15,785 nucleotides of DNA from Mollicutes bacterium (GCA_012841465.1 DUUS01000042.1:1-15785); one strand, 5' to 3'; counted from the first letter of the stretch, positions 1 to 6,340 are shown. The notes: a model not told the origin generated them from the sequence alone. A program made the numbers and translations.

Positions 1-1214
1 ATAACGGTTGGTTTAGGTTGTGTAATTTCCGGTATTTTTACTTCAGGTTTATTAATAACTGTATATTTATAATCAATGTCATTTCTACCTATATATATTA
101 ATCCTTTTTCGGCGGTTTGATAACCACTTGGTGTTCTTGTTTCTACAACTGTGTAATAACCTATTGGCAAATCATATATTTTATATGAACTAGCTGATGT
201 AGTCCATCTACTAAATACATTTTTTGAATAGCATGTAGACTTACTACAGTTTCCATAATATAGAGTTAACTCAGCATTTCTAACATGTTTTCCATTTTGA
301 TCAACCTTTTCAATAGTTAGTGAATTCATAACTGTTGGTTGTGTTGGCGGTATTACTACCTTCTTAGGTGTTATATATAAACTAATACTTTTTGATTCAG
401 TTATCGTTTTATTTTTTGTATATACTACATCGTATAATACTTTTTGATATCCTGAAGCGTAGTAATAATCATATACTGATAAATCTGTGTATGTTCCAGT
501 TGCTTCTACCTTAAAATTATAAGTTTTTCCTTCAGTTATTGAGTTTTTATTAACTCTAATTTGAAATTGTGAATAACTATCATAATTTTTAATATTTGTA
601 ATTGTACTTCCTGTAGGTGCACCGATTAATTTTAGTCCATTGAATTTACTTAAATTCGAATTACTAAATGTGATAACATCTGATATAAAGTAGTTTCCTG
701 TTTCAGTAAAACGTACAGTGCCACTACTAAAGACCATACTAGCTTTAGATCCACTATATTTCCTAGCTCCTTCTACTAAATTTACTATATCCCTACATTG
801 ATCATGGGAATTTCTGTTTAATTGACAATAACTTTTAAAGTTAGCATCTAAGTTTGAATTTCCGCCTGCTAGGATATCTTTATACCACCATATAGCCATT
901 TGAGTTACATAGTAGTCTCTATTACCACTCCATGTATTTGGCTTGTTTTTAATAATATAAGCAAATCCTTTATCAGCCTCAGAAACTCTTGTGATTGTCT
1001 TTCCACTTGGGAAAGGTAAATTAGCTACCTCACAAAATAGCTCATGTTTTTTGTCCTCAGTTGACTTCCAGTAAACTGGGTACCCAGAAACATAATCTGG
1101 CATTAATATTGTTCCGCCTGCTTTTAAAGTTCTTGGCGCAGAAGCATCAACTTTAATGCTAAAACTAGTAATAGTAATTAACATTAAAAATAACCATAAA
1201 AATCTCTTTTTCAT
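1..1214 (-). CDS. Secreted thioester-domain adhesin with CnaB/SpaA-like isopeptide domain (partial, C-terminus outside window)
   Basis: An open frame of 404 codons runs from an ATG at 1214 off the left edge without a stop. Residues 1-26 form a signal peptide (basic MKKR start, hydrophobic core, DASA cleavage region). Residues about 30-280 look like a thioester (TED/TQXA) domain: Cys61 in LFCEVA and Gln105 in VTQMAIWW are the expected thioester partners, which in this family bind host amines covalently. A proline-rich linker (about 283-294) leads to a CnaB/SpaA-like beta domain at about 296-390. There Lys303 (TIEKVD), Glu358 (VVETRTPSGY) and Asn388 (VINKP) fit the intramolecular isopeptide triad. 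A second proline-rich linker starts at the edge, so more repeats and a sortase anchor may follow. An AGAGGG ribosome site sits about 8 bases before the ATG. The role as a covalent surface adhesin is inferred from the domains. Confidence 0.88.
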   Translation of the reverse strand, partial: MKKRFLWLFLMLITITSFSIKVDASAPRTLKAGGTILMPDYVSGYPVYWKSTEDKKHELFCEVANLPFPSGKTITRVSEADKGFAYIIKNKPNTWSGNRDYYVTQMAIWWYKDILAGGNSNLDANFKSYCQLNRNSHDQCRDIVNLVEGARKYSGSKASMVFSSGTVRFTETGNYFISDVITFSNSNLSKFNGLKLIGAPTGSTITNIKNYDSYSQFQIRVNKNSITEGKTYNFKVEATGTYTDLSVYDYYYASGYQKVLYDVVYTKNKTITESKSISLYITPKKVVIPPTQPTVMNSLTIEKVDQNGKHVRNAELTLYYGNCSKSTCYSKNVFSRWTTSASSYKIYDLPIGYYTVVETRTPSGYQTAEKGLIYIGRNDIDYKYTVINKPEVKIPEITQPKPTV

Positions 1215-1248
1215 TTTCAAAACCCTCTTTCTTTTTAAAGTCAAGCAT

Positions 1249-1277
1249 ATTCTAACACAAAGCCACTAAAAAAGCAA
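1249..1277 (-). promoter_or_regulatory. Promoter of the thioester adhesin gene
   Basis: On the minus strand, TTGCTT (1272-1277) is followed after exactly 17 bases by TAGAAT (1249-1254). The predicted start lies about 28 bases upstream of the ATG. AAAAGTG lies 15 bases before the -35, as also seen at another promoter in this window. Confidence 0.7.
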
Positions 1278-1358
1278 GTTTCGACCACTTTTCAGCATTC
1301 GGAAATAATTGCCAAACTTACTTAAGTATATACATAATTATAAATATATAATCATATT

Positions 1359-2621
1359 TTATTGTCTTCGGTAAATATTATGTGATTCAAGAGGTATATT
1401 TTTACTTTCAAAAAGCTCACTTACGGTTACTAGCTCAAAATCATCATCATATAAAATTGGCAGTAAAATCTTAATTGCATCTACAGTAGATGGATATAAA
1501 TCATGAAATAAAACAACATCTCCATCTTTAAGATTCTCTAAAATATGAAAGATTACTTCTTCTGTATTACGACTTTCCCAATCTCTTGGATCAACGCTCC
1601 ACATTATAACTGGATCATCAATGCACTCAAGGATTCGATCATCTATCGCCCCATATGGAGGTCTAAATAACTTTGGTCTCTCCCCTATTATACTAAAAAT
1701 AAGATCACTATTTTCTTGTAACTTAGCCCTACTTTTTTCACAAGTAAAAGTTGTTAGTCTTGAATGATCGATTGTGTGATTTGCTATTTCATATCCTCTT
1801 TTATGAATCTCCGATAAAATCCCTGGATTTCTTTTAACATTATAACCTACTAAAAAGAATGTTGCTCCTGCATCAAACTCATCTAATGCATCCATTATCT
1901 CTAATGTATAACTTGTCGGCCCATCATCAAAGGTAAATGCTACTTTTTTCTTATTATTTTCTTTTTCTACTGGCGGAATAATCGGAACAAAAGGAACTAA
2001 CTCATCTTCTTCTATTTCTTCCATTAACTTATAGGTTTTATCTTCTTTAAATGAAAATGTTATATTACCATTTAATTCTTTATAATTTAAAGTTATTTTA
2101 GTAATAGAATCTAAATAATCATATTTAGTTAAATATATATCTAAATCACTTTCATTAAAATAATAACTTTTCTTAGCAACACTTATATTAGAATCAGTTA
2201 AATCTAAACCTTGGTGATAAGAATATAATTTCATTTTATCTACTAAAGCATCATTTTCAATTAAAAAGTCAGGTTCAATTAAATTATTATCTTCATTAAA
2301 AATTAAATTACCATAATCTACTATATAATCATTATCATATAATCTAAATAAAATATTAGTATACTCATCAAACTTATTAATTAAATAATCTACTCTACTA
2401 ATAACATCTATATCAATTTCATTAATAAAACTTTGAATAAAAATATCTTTATCATCATTATAATAAGGATAATTAAGTTCGGTTCCCATTAATACAAGTT
2501 CTTTATTTTCATAATCAAGTTTCAAACTACTAACATGTAAGTATAGATTTATTGTTACTAAACAAAATAAAGATATTACTATAGATAAAAAGTAAATAAT
2601 CGATTTTGTACTTCTACTCAT
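1359..2621 (-). CDS. Membrane-anchored polysaccharide deacetylase (NodB-homology, PgdA-like)
   Basis: The 420-residue product has an N-terminal membrane anchor (about 8-30), an Asp/Tyr/Asn-rich extracellular region of unknown fold (31-215), a short proline stretch (PFVPIIPP), and a C-terminal NodB-type deacetylase domain (about 226-405). All five family motifs are visible: TFDDGP with Asp232 and Asp233, NHTIDH with metal ligands His282 and His286, RPPYG (320-324), DPRDW (344-348), and LFHD with His373. Family members remove N-acetyl groups from peptidoglycan or other cell-surface glycans, often giving lysozyme resistance. The substrate here cannot be read from sequence. The start is supported by AGGAG six bases before ATG. 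It is transcribed divergently from the tRNA genes. No strong terminator follows the stop, only AT-rich sequence up to the adhesin promoter. Confidence 0.9.
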   Translation of the reverse strand: MSRSTKSIIYFLSIVISLFCLVTINLYLHVSSLKLDYENKELVLMGTELNYPYYNDDKDIFIQSFINEIDIDVISRVDYLINKFDEYTNILFRLYDNDYIVDYGNLIFNEDNNLIEPDFLIENDALVDKMKLYSYHQGLDLTDSNISVAKKSYYFNESDLDIYLTKYDYLDSITKITLNYKELNGNITFSFKEDKTYKLMEEIEEDELVPFVPIIPPVEKENNKKKVAFTFDDGPTSYTLEIMDALDEFDAGATFFLVGYNVKRNPGILSEIHKRGYEIANHTIDHSRLTTFTCEKSRAKLQENSDLIFSIIGERPKLFRPPYGAIDDRILECIDDPVIMWSVDPRDWESRNTEEVIFHILENLKDGDVVLFHDLYPSTVDAIKILLPILYDDDFELVTVSELFESKNIPLESHNIYRRQ

Positions 2622-2638
2622 AGACTACTCCTAGTAAT

Positions 2639-2667
2639 ATTATACATCTTTTACAGATATTTACCAA
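2639..2667 (-). promoter_or_regulatory. Promoter of the polysaccharide deacetylase gene
   Basis: TTGGTA (2662-2667) and a perfect TATAAT (2639-2644) are spaced by 17 bases on the minus strand. The predicted transcript would start near 2632, practically at the AGGAG ribosome site (2628-2632), so the leader is only about 11 bases long. Confidence 0.75.
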
Positions 2668-2674
2668 GAAATTA

Positions 2675-2703
2675 TTGCACTATAAAAGCAAATGTGCTAT
2701 TAT
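2675..2703 (+). promoter_or_regulatory. Promoter of the tRNA pair
   Basis: TTGCAC (2675-2680), 17 bases, then TATTAT (2698-2703) preceded by TGC, an extended -10. Transcription would start near 2710, about five bases before the first mature tRNA. Its -35 lies only 7 bases from the divergent deacetylase -35. Confidence 0.78.
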
Positions 2704-2714
2704 TAGTAAGAAAT

Positions 2715-2791
2715 GGATCTTTAGCTCAGTTGGTTAGAGCATCCGGCTCATAACCGGGCGGTCGTAGGTTCGAGTCCTACAAGATCCACCA
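2715..2791 (+). tRNA. tRNA with CAT anticodon (annotated tRNA-Met; possibly tRNA-Ile2)
   Basis: A full cloverleaf is visible. The acceptor arms are GGATCTT/AAGATCC, the D stem GCTC/GAGC, the anticodon stem TCCGG/CCGGG with loop CTCATAA (CAT at 2749-2751), the T stem GTAGG/CCTAC, and an encoded CCA. The anticodon stem lacks the three G-C pairs of initiator tRNA, so it is not the initiator. Its body closely resembles, from memory, the Bacillus CAT tRNA whose C34 is changed to lysidine to read AUA (Ile2). Elongator Met and Ile2 therefore cannot be separated here with certainty. Confidence 0.95.
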
Positions 2792-2799
2792 TTTTTTAT

Positions 2800-2884
2800 G
2801 CAGGTATGGCGGAACTGGCAGACGCGCTAGACTTAGGATCTAGTGGAGCAATCCATGCAGGTTCAATTCCTGTTACCTGCACCA
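2800..2884 (+). tRNA. tRNA-Leu (TAG anticodon)
   Basis: Class II tRNA of 85 bases. Acceptor arms are GCAGGTA/TACCTGC, the anticodon stem CTAGA/TCTAG with loop CTTAGGA (TAG at 2834-2836), a long variable arm (GTGGAGCAATCCAT region), a TTCAATT T-loop, and encoded CCA. It lies 8 bases after the CAT tRNA and shares its promoter and terminator. Confidence 0.97.
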
Positions 2885-2894
2885 TTAAACAATT

Positions 2895-2918
2895 AAAGCC
2901 TTATATTTAAGGTTTTTT
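2895..2918 (+). terminator. Rho-independent terminator of the tRNA pair
   Basis: Stem AAAGCCTTA (2895-2903), loop TATT, and TAAGGTTTT (2908-2916) with one G-T pair, running into a T tract (2913-2918). It ends the two-tRNA transcript 11 bases after the last CCA. Confidence 0.85.
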
Positions 2919-3107
2919 ATTTGGATATATAATCAAACAAAAAGTCCTAGATTATCTTGAATTCCTAGGAACATTCACATTATAAAAACTATATATTAAA
3001 AACTTCCTGATTCAACCACTATTTGATAGTTGTCGAATAAACTAGTAACCGCCCGTTTTAATTTATACTTTAATATTATTTCACAATTGATTTACAACTA
3101 TCTATGG
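2919..3107. other. Non-coding AT-rich spacer between the tRNA terminator and the zinc-ribbon operon
   Basis: I see no open frame with a ribosome site on either strand. It holds a 10-base palindrome TTCCTAGGAA (2962-2971) and a 9-base inverted repeat, GATAGTTGT (3025-3033) and ACAACTATC (3094-3102). The second arm lies next to the -10 of the downstream operon. Neither is assigned a function. Confidence 0.5.
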
Positions 3108-3113
3108 TATAAT
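3103..3113 (+). promoter_or_regulatory. Extended -10 promoter of the zinc-ribbon/HD operon
   Basis: Perfect TATAAT (3108-3113) preceded by TGG, matching the extended -10 form. The -35 is weak (ATTGAT 16 bases upstream). Transcription would begin near 3120, just before the GAGGAG ribosome site. Confidence 0.65.
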
Positions 3114-3139
3114 TTTATCAGTTAGAGGAGATGTTTTAA

Positions 3140-3496
3140 GTGGTATGTAATAAGTGTAGTAAAAGTATCCCTGAAAAGTTAGATTATTGTCCATCATGCA
3201 AAATGGCACAGCTGCAAGGATACTCTAGTTATAAAGATAAATTAGAATCAAAAAAGAAAAATAATAAACAGCCTAATCAAACTTTAGAATTTATTGAACT
3301 AATAGTAATAGCTTTAGTTATAGCTTCATTTTATTTTGTTTTAATACTTGGAAAACCAGGTACAATATTTATTGTTTTAGGAATATATATATTTCTTGGG
3401 GTAATATTACTTACATGGTGGTTAAATACATCCTCTAAAACAAGAAGAGATATAATATTATTTAGATTGTTTTTTTCATTCTTGATAAGAAAATAA
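3140..3496 (+). CDS. Zinc-ribbon membrane protein of unknown function
   Basis: The 118-residue product begins with a compact zinc ribbon in which Cys3, Cys6, Cys17 and Cys20 form two CxxC pairs. A lysine-rich stretch (about 33-43) follows, then two membrane helices (about 52-70 and 75-95) and a basic tail (KTRRDI to LIRK). The start is GTG at 3140, chosen because GAGGAG (3125-3130) lies 9 bases upstream. The ATG at 3131 is in another frame and stops after two codons. Short zinc-ribbon plus transmembrane proteins are common in Firmicutes and mostly uncharacterised. The gene lies 13 bases before the HD-hydrolase gene and is very likely cotranscribed with it. No function is proposed. Confidence 0.8.
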   Translation: MVCNKCSKSIPEKLDYCPSCKMAQLQGYSSYKDKLESKKKNNKQPNQTLEFIELIVIALVIASFYFVLILGKPGTIFIVLGIYIFLGVILLTWWLNTSSKTRRDIILFRLFFSFLIRK

Positions 3497-3509
3497 TAAT
3501 TAGGAGAAA

Positions 3510-4217
3510 ATGATGAACAAATTAATTGAAAATGCTCAAAAATTAGTATTTAAGCTTATGGAAAGTGATAAGTCTGGTCATGGAAGTGATCATATTTTAA
3601 GAGTTTATAATTTAGCAATTAAGTTTGCTGAAGCTGAAGGTGCAGATAAGACAATCGTTTCCCTAGCTGCTCTTCTTCATGATGTTGATGATTATAAAAT
3701 TGTTGGAAAAGAAAATTCTGAAAAAATGATAAACACCAAAATGATTTTAAATGAATTAAATGTTGATAATAATAAGCAAAACTATATTATTGATATTATA
3801 AAATCCATGGGATACAGTAATTACCTAAAAGGTATCAGACCTAAAACTTTAGAAGGTCAAATAGTATCAGATGCTGATATGTGCGATGCAATAGGATCAA
3901 GTGGAATAGTAAGATCAATTGTCTATGCAACATCTAGTAAAGGAAATGGCATTATATTTGACAGAGATGTTTATCCAAATGTTAATATAACAAATGAAGA
4001 ATATAATCAAAAAGGAACTACCCATAGTACTGATAATGCAATTAATCATTTCTTTGAAAAATTACTTAAACTTAATAATTTAATGATGACTAAGTCAGGT
4101 AAGAAAGAATCTAATAAAAGACAAAAAATAATGATTGATTTTCTTAGACAATACTTTTATGAAGAAAATGCAAAAGAATGGTTAGAATTTTTAGATGAGT
4201 TTTTAAAAAGCAATTAA
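3510..4217 (+). CDS. HD-domain phosphohydrolase (YpgQ/YedJ-like)
   Basis: The 235-residue product has the HD-superfamily metal site: His28 in GHGSDHILRV, His57-Asp58 in LLHDVDD, and the later DADMCDAIG segment (Asp121, Asp123). The tail from about 170, including HFFEKLLKLNNLM, matches the organisation of the YpgQ/YedJ group as I know it. At least YpgQ of that group has been reported as a nucleotide pyrophosphohydrolase. Substrate here is inferred only. Two in-frame ATGs lie at 3510 and 3513. AGGAG (3502-3506) is 3 bases from the first and 6 from the second, so 3513 may be the true start. The stop codon lies inside the terminator stem, and the gene follows the zinc-ribbon gene by 13 bases in one operon. 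Confidence 0.85.
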   Translation: MMNKLIENAQKLVFKLMESDKSGHGSDHILRVYNLAIKFAEAEGADKTIVSLAALLHDVDDYKIVGKENSEKMINTKMILNELNVDNNKQNYIIDIIKSMGYSNYLKGIRPKTLEGQIVSDADMCDAIGSSGIVRSIVYATSSKGNGIIFDRDVYPNVNITNEEYNQKGTTHSTDNAINHFFEKLLKLNNLMMTKSGKKESNKRQKIMIDFLRQYFYEENAKEWLEFLDEFLKSN

Positions 4218-4241
4218 ATGTTAATTATAATTGCTCTTTTT
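4209..4241 (+). terminator. Rho-independent terminator of the zinc-ribbon/HD operon
   Basis: AGCAATTA (4209-4216) pairs perfectly with TAATTGCT (4228-4235) and is followed by CTTTTT. The HD gene's TAA stop (4215-4217) is part of the left arm. Confidence 0.8.
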
Positions 4242-4278
4242 CAAGGTTAAATTTGCTGAAAATTAAGTCTTATTATTA

Positions 4279-4295
4279 TATAATTGTTTTAGAGG
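4279..4295 (+). promoter_or_regulatory. -10 box and ribosome site of the XRE regulator gene
   Basis: Perfect TATAAT (4279-4284), with CTGAAA 17 bases upstream as a weak -35. The predicted start falls near 4291, at the AGAGG ribosome site (4291-4295), giving a leader of about 10 bases. The AGAGG, five bases before ATG 4301, fixes the translation start. Confidence 0.55.
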
Positions 4296-4300
4296 TAAAT

Positions 4301-4921
4301 ATGGATTTAGGAAATAAAATATTAAATTTAAGAAAAACAAATGGATATTCACAAGAAGAATTAGCAGATAAATTATCTGTTACCAGACAAACAATAAGTA
4401 AATGGGAACTTAATGAAACATCTCCTGATATTAAACAAGCAATGGAGCTTTCTAAAATATTTAAGGTAAGTTTAGATGAACTTACCAATAATGATATTAA
4501 AGATATTTTAACTGAAAAAATAAGTAATACTGAAAGACTTGCTGGTTTAACAATGAAGATAATTAAAGCATTTACTATAATTATTATTATTTTTATATTA
4601 ATCTTTGGAGTTTATAAAATAATTACTGGATCTACCTATGCTTGGTTTATTGGAGCCAAATATGATTTAAAATGTACACTAGATGATAAAGAATACCATT
4701 ACATAATTGAGTATGGTGATGATAATATTCAAGAAAAACAAAATCCTTATATAGAAATTTATCCTAAATATAAAATAAAAAAACTAGAAAGACAAAATGA
4801 TAGTAGCTATTTAGGTGGATTAATAGATATAAGTAAATATATATATTTTGATGATTTTATAGAAGCTGTCTTTGGTTATTTTGAGCAAAATAATGGAACT
4901 TGTGATTTAAGTGGCATATAA
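4301..4921 (+). CDS. Membrane-anchored XRE-family transcriptional regulator
   Basis: The 206-residue product starts with a helix-turn-helix of the XRE/Cro-CI type (about 6-61; GYSQEELADKLSVTRQTISKWE is the diagnostic segment, with its recognition helix near 28-37). A short linker, a membrane helix (about 86-108, an Ile-rich run) and a tail of about 95 residues follow. The tail carries Cys125 and Cys201 and ends in NNGTCDLSGI. With the DNA-binding domain inside, the tail should lie outside the membrane, where the cysteines could form a disulfide. The frame is open upstream to 4253, but only ATG 4301 has a ribosome site, so the shorter form is preferred. The target is not evident. The layout suggests a one-component sensor-regulator, possibly acting on a neighbouring gene. 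Confidence 0.83.
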   Translation: MDLGNKILNLRKTNGYSQEELADKLSVTRQTISKWELNETSPDIKQAMELSKIFKVSLDELTNNDIKDILTEKISNTERLAGLTMKIIKAFTIIIIIFILIFGVYKIITGSTYAWFIGAKYDLKCTLDDKEYHYIIEYGDDNIQEKQNPYIEIYPKYKIKKLERQNDSSYLGGLIDISKYIYFDDFIEAVFGYFEQNNGTCDLSGI

Positions 4922-4924
4922 AAA

Positions 4925-4943
4925 GCAAGATTATTTATCTTGC
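4925..4943 (-). terminator. Terminator between convergent genes (acts mainly on the minus strand)
   Basis: GCAAGAT (4925-4931), loop TATTT, ATCTTGC (4937-4943) is a perfect 7-bp stem. Read on the minus strand it is followed by TTTT, fitting a terminator for the 139-residue gene, whose stop codon (4931-4933) lies within the hairpin. On the plus strand there is no T run, so it would stop the XRE transcript less well. Confidence 0.75.
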
Positions 4944-5350
4944 ATTGTATATAATAAATCAATTTTGAATTTATCTTTAGATTCATTTGCTTTACTAATC
5001 ATTACTCCTCTGTAAGTTGCTAGTTCAGCCATATGACCTTCAAGCAATATTTCAGTTGGAGTGATAGTATCAAGCATTACCGTACTAGCATCCTTATAGA
5101 CTATATATTTAAGTATTACATCACCATGTACTTGACTAAACATATAGTCACTTGGTAGTTTTAATTCATAGGTTTCAGTATTCTCTTTTTTATCACTAGA
5201 TACCTTTTCACCAACGAACTTACCATTTCTAAGTGATGGATAGTAATCAAAGTTTAATTTCTTAAAAGCAAGCATATTATATTTCTTTAATGCTCTTTCT
5301 AATTTCTTAAACTCATTTTCATTAATGTAATCTAATAAAAATCCCTTCAT
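4931..5350 (-). CDS. Hypothetical protein, 139 residues
   Basis: The protein is soluble-looking, with no signal peptide or membrane helix. It mixes charged helical segments (NENEFKKLERALKKY near 10-24) with a beta-like middle (KYIVYKDASTVMLDTITPTE) and a C-terminal segment, TYRGVMISKANESKDKFKID. I do not recognise the family and propose no function. The start is well supported: AGGGGGT sits before ATG. Two consensus promoters lie upstream, and its terminator hairpin overlaps its stop codon. It converges with the XRE regulator, 9 bases apart. The promoter strength suggests the gene is well expressed or switched between two starts. Confidence 0.75.
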   Translation of the reverse strand: MKGFLLDYINENEFKKLERALKKYNMLAFKKLNFDYYPSLRNGKFVGEKVSSDKKENTETYELKLPSDYMFSQVHGDVILKYIVYKDASTVMLDTITPTEILLEGHMAELATYRGVMISKANESKDKFKIDLLYTMQDK

Positions 5351-5383
5351 TTTTATTACCCCCTATATCCCTAATACACCTTA

Positions 5384-5412
5384 AGTATAGCATATTTAGG
5401 ACTGTTTGTCAA
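5384..5412 (-). promoter_or_regulatory. Proximal promoter of the 139-residue gene
   Basis: Perfect TTGACA (5407-5412), 17 bases, then TATACT (5384-5389) preceded by TGC (extended -10). AAAAGTG lies exactly 15 bases upstream of the -35 (5421-5427). Confidence 0.85.
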
Positions 5413-5449
5413 TTTCGGGTCACTTTTAATATACCCTAATTGGAAATTT

Positions 5450-5478
5450 AGTATACAATAATATTTTTATTTTGTCAA
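5450..5478 (-). promoter_or_regulatory. Distal promoter upstream of the 139-residue gene
   Basis: Perfect TTGACA (5473-5478), 17 bases, then TATACT (5450-5455). It begins one base beyond the stop codon of the 65-residue gene (5480-5482) and points the same way, 66 bases upstream of the proximal promoter. Confidence 0.7.
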
Positions 5479-5479
5479 A

Positions 5480-5677
5480 TTAGTCGAAAACACCGACGGT
5501 TTCAAGGCATTTTCCGTCTTCATAACGAGATCCAAAGGCTGTGCAGGCTCTTTCATTAAGGTCATCTTTTAACTTACTGCTATATATAATAGTTAGCAGT
5601 GCTGTTATAAAACATATTATTATAAATATTAATATAAATCTAGATACAGTTAAATCCTCTTTTATTATATTTATCAT
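5480..5677 (-). CDS. Small single-pass membrane protein, 65 residues
   Basis: The predicted protein has one strong membrane helix (about 13-32) and a polar tail with Cys45 and Cys57 (NERACTAFGSRYEDGKC) that could form a disulfide if exported. I do not recognise it. No Shine-Dalgarno sequence precedes the ATG. A possible -10 (TATTAT, 5684-5689) lies about seven bases before it, so the transcript may start at or near the ATG (leaderless), though the -35 is poor. It is divergent from the deformylase gene. A real gene is likely because of the protein-like composition, but expression is unproven. Confidence 0.55.
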   Translation of the reverse strand: MINIIKEDLTVSRFILIFIIICFITALLTIIYSSKLKDDLNERACTAFGSRYEDGKCLETVGVFD

Positions 5678-5738
5678 GTATTTATAATACTTTAAAGGGT
5701 TTAAATTATTTGTCGGACTTTCTTTTTATTTAATAATC

Positions 5739-5762
5739 TGATAAAATACTATGGCGAGGTGA
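5739..5762 (+). promoter_or_regulatory. Extended -10 promoter and ribosome site of the deformylase gene
   Basis: TAAAAT (5742-5747) preceded by TGA forms an extended -10, with no convincing -35. GAGG (5756-5759) lies 7 bases before ATG 5767. Confidence 0.5.
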
Positions 5763-5766
5763 AGTA

Positions 5767-6318
5767 ATGAAACTACCGAATTTAAAAATTTTAGATGAAA
5801 CTGATAAAACTCTAAGACAAATATCAAAAGAAGTAACTTTTCCCCTAGAAAAAGAAGAGTTAAAACTAATTGATGATGCTTTAACATATTTAGAAATGAG
5901 TCAAATAGATGAATATAATGAGAAATATAATTTAAGAGCTGGAATGGGTCTTTCTTTTATTCAGCTAGGAATCCCTAAAAGAATCTTTGTTGCTTCTGAA
6001 GAACTAGAAGATGGTACATTTAAAAGGCATGTTATTATAAATCCTGAAATAGTCAGTAAAAGTGAAGAATTAATCTTTGTTGGTGAGGGTGAAGGATGTT
6101 TAAGTATAGCAAGACCAGTTGATGGAATTGTTCCAAGGCATGCTAGAATAACTATAAAAGCATACGACATAGATGGTAATCCATTTAATATTAGAGTTAG
6201 AGAAGATATTTCAGTTCTATTTCAGCATGAAATAGATCACTTAAATGGTATTTTATTTATTGATCATATTGATAAAGATAATCCTTATAAAAATGAACAT
6301 TTAATGAGAGAAATATAA
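5767..6318 (+). CDS. def: Peptide deformylase
   Basis: The 183-residue enzyme removes the formyl group from the initiator methionine of new proteins in the cytoplasm. Metal and catalytic residues are intact: Cys111 in EGCLS, and His154, Glu155 and His158 in QHEIDHLNG. Length and the insertion around 41-58 fit the type 2 deformylases of Gram-positive bacteria. Motif 1, normally GxGLAAxQ, reads GMGLSFIQ here (59-66): Gly61, Leu62 and Gln66 are kept while the two Ala are Ser63 and Phe64. It has its own extended -10 promoter and a strong terminator, so it is a single-gene unit. No fmt or other translation-start gene is next to it. Confidence 0.95.
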   Translation: MKLPNLKILDETDKTLRQISKEVTFPLEKEELKLIDDALTYLEMSQIDEYNEKYNLRAGMGLSFIQLGIPKRIFVASEELEDGTFKRHVIINPEIVSKSEELIFVGEGEGCLSIARPVDGIVPRHARITIKAYDIDGNPFNIRVREDISVLFQHEIDHLNGILFIDHIDKDNPYKNEHLMREI

Positions 6319-6340
6319 AAGAAGCGTTTGCTTCTTTTTT
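6317..6340. terminator. Terminator after the deformylase gene (bidirectional shape)
   Basis: AAAAGAAGC (6317-6325), loop GTTT, GCTTCTTTT (6330-6338), followed by T residues. The A run on the left makes it able to act on minus-strand transcripts reading out of parE as well. The def stop overlaps its left arm. Confidence 0.88.

Noticed and set aside
3025..3102. 9-base inverted repeat GATAGTTGT / ACAACTATC as an attachment site or IS end
   Set aside because: There is no transposase, integrase or target duplication nearby, the arms are short, and such matches occur by chance in AT-rich DNA.
4253..4300. Upstream in-frame extension of the XRE regulator starting near 4253
   Set aside because: There is no ribosome site before it and it would run through the predicted -10. 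ATG 4301 has AGAGG at a good distance and begins a normal XRE N-terminus.
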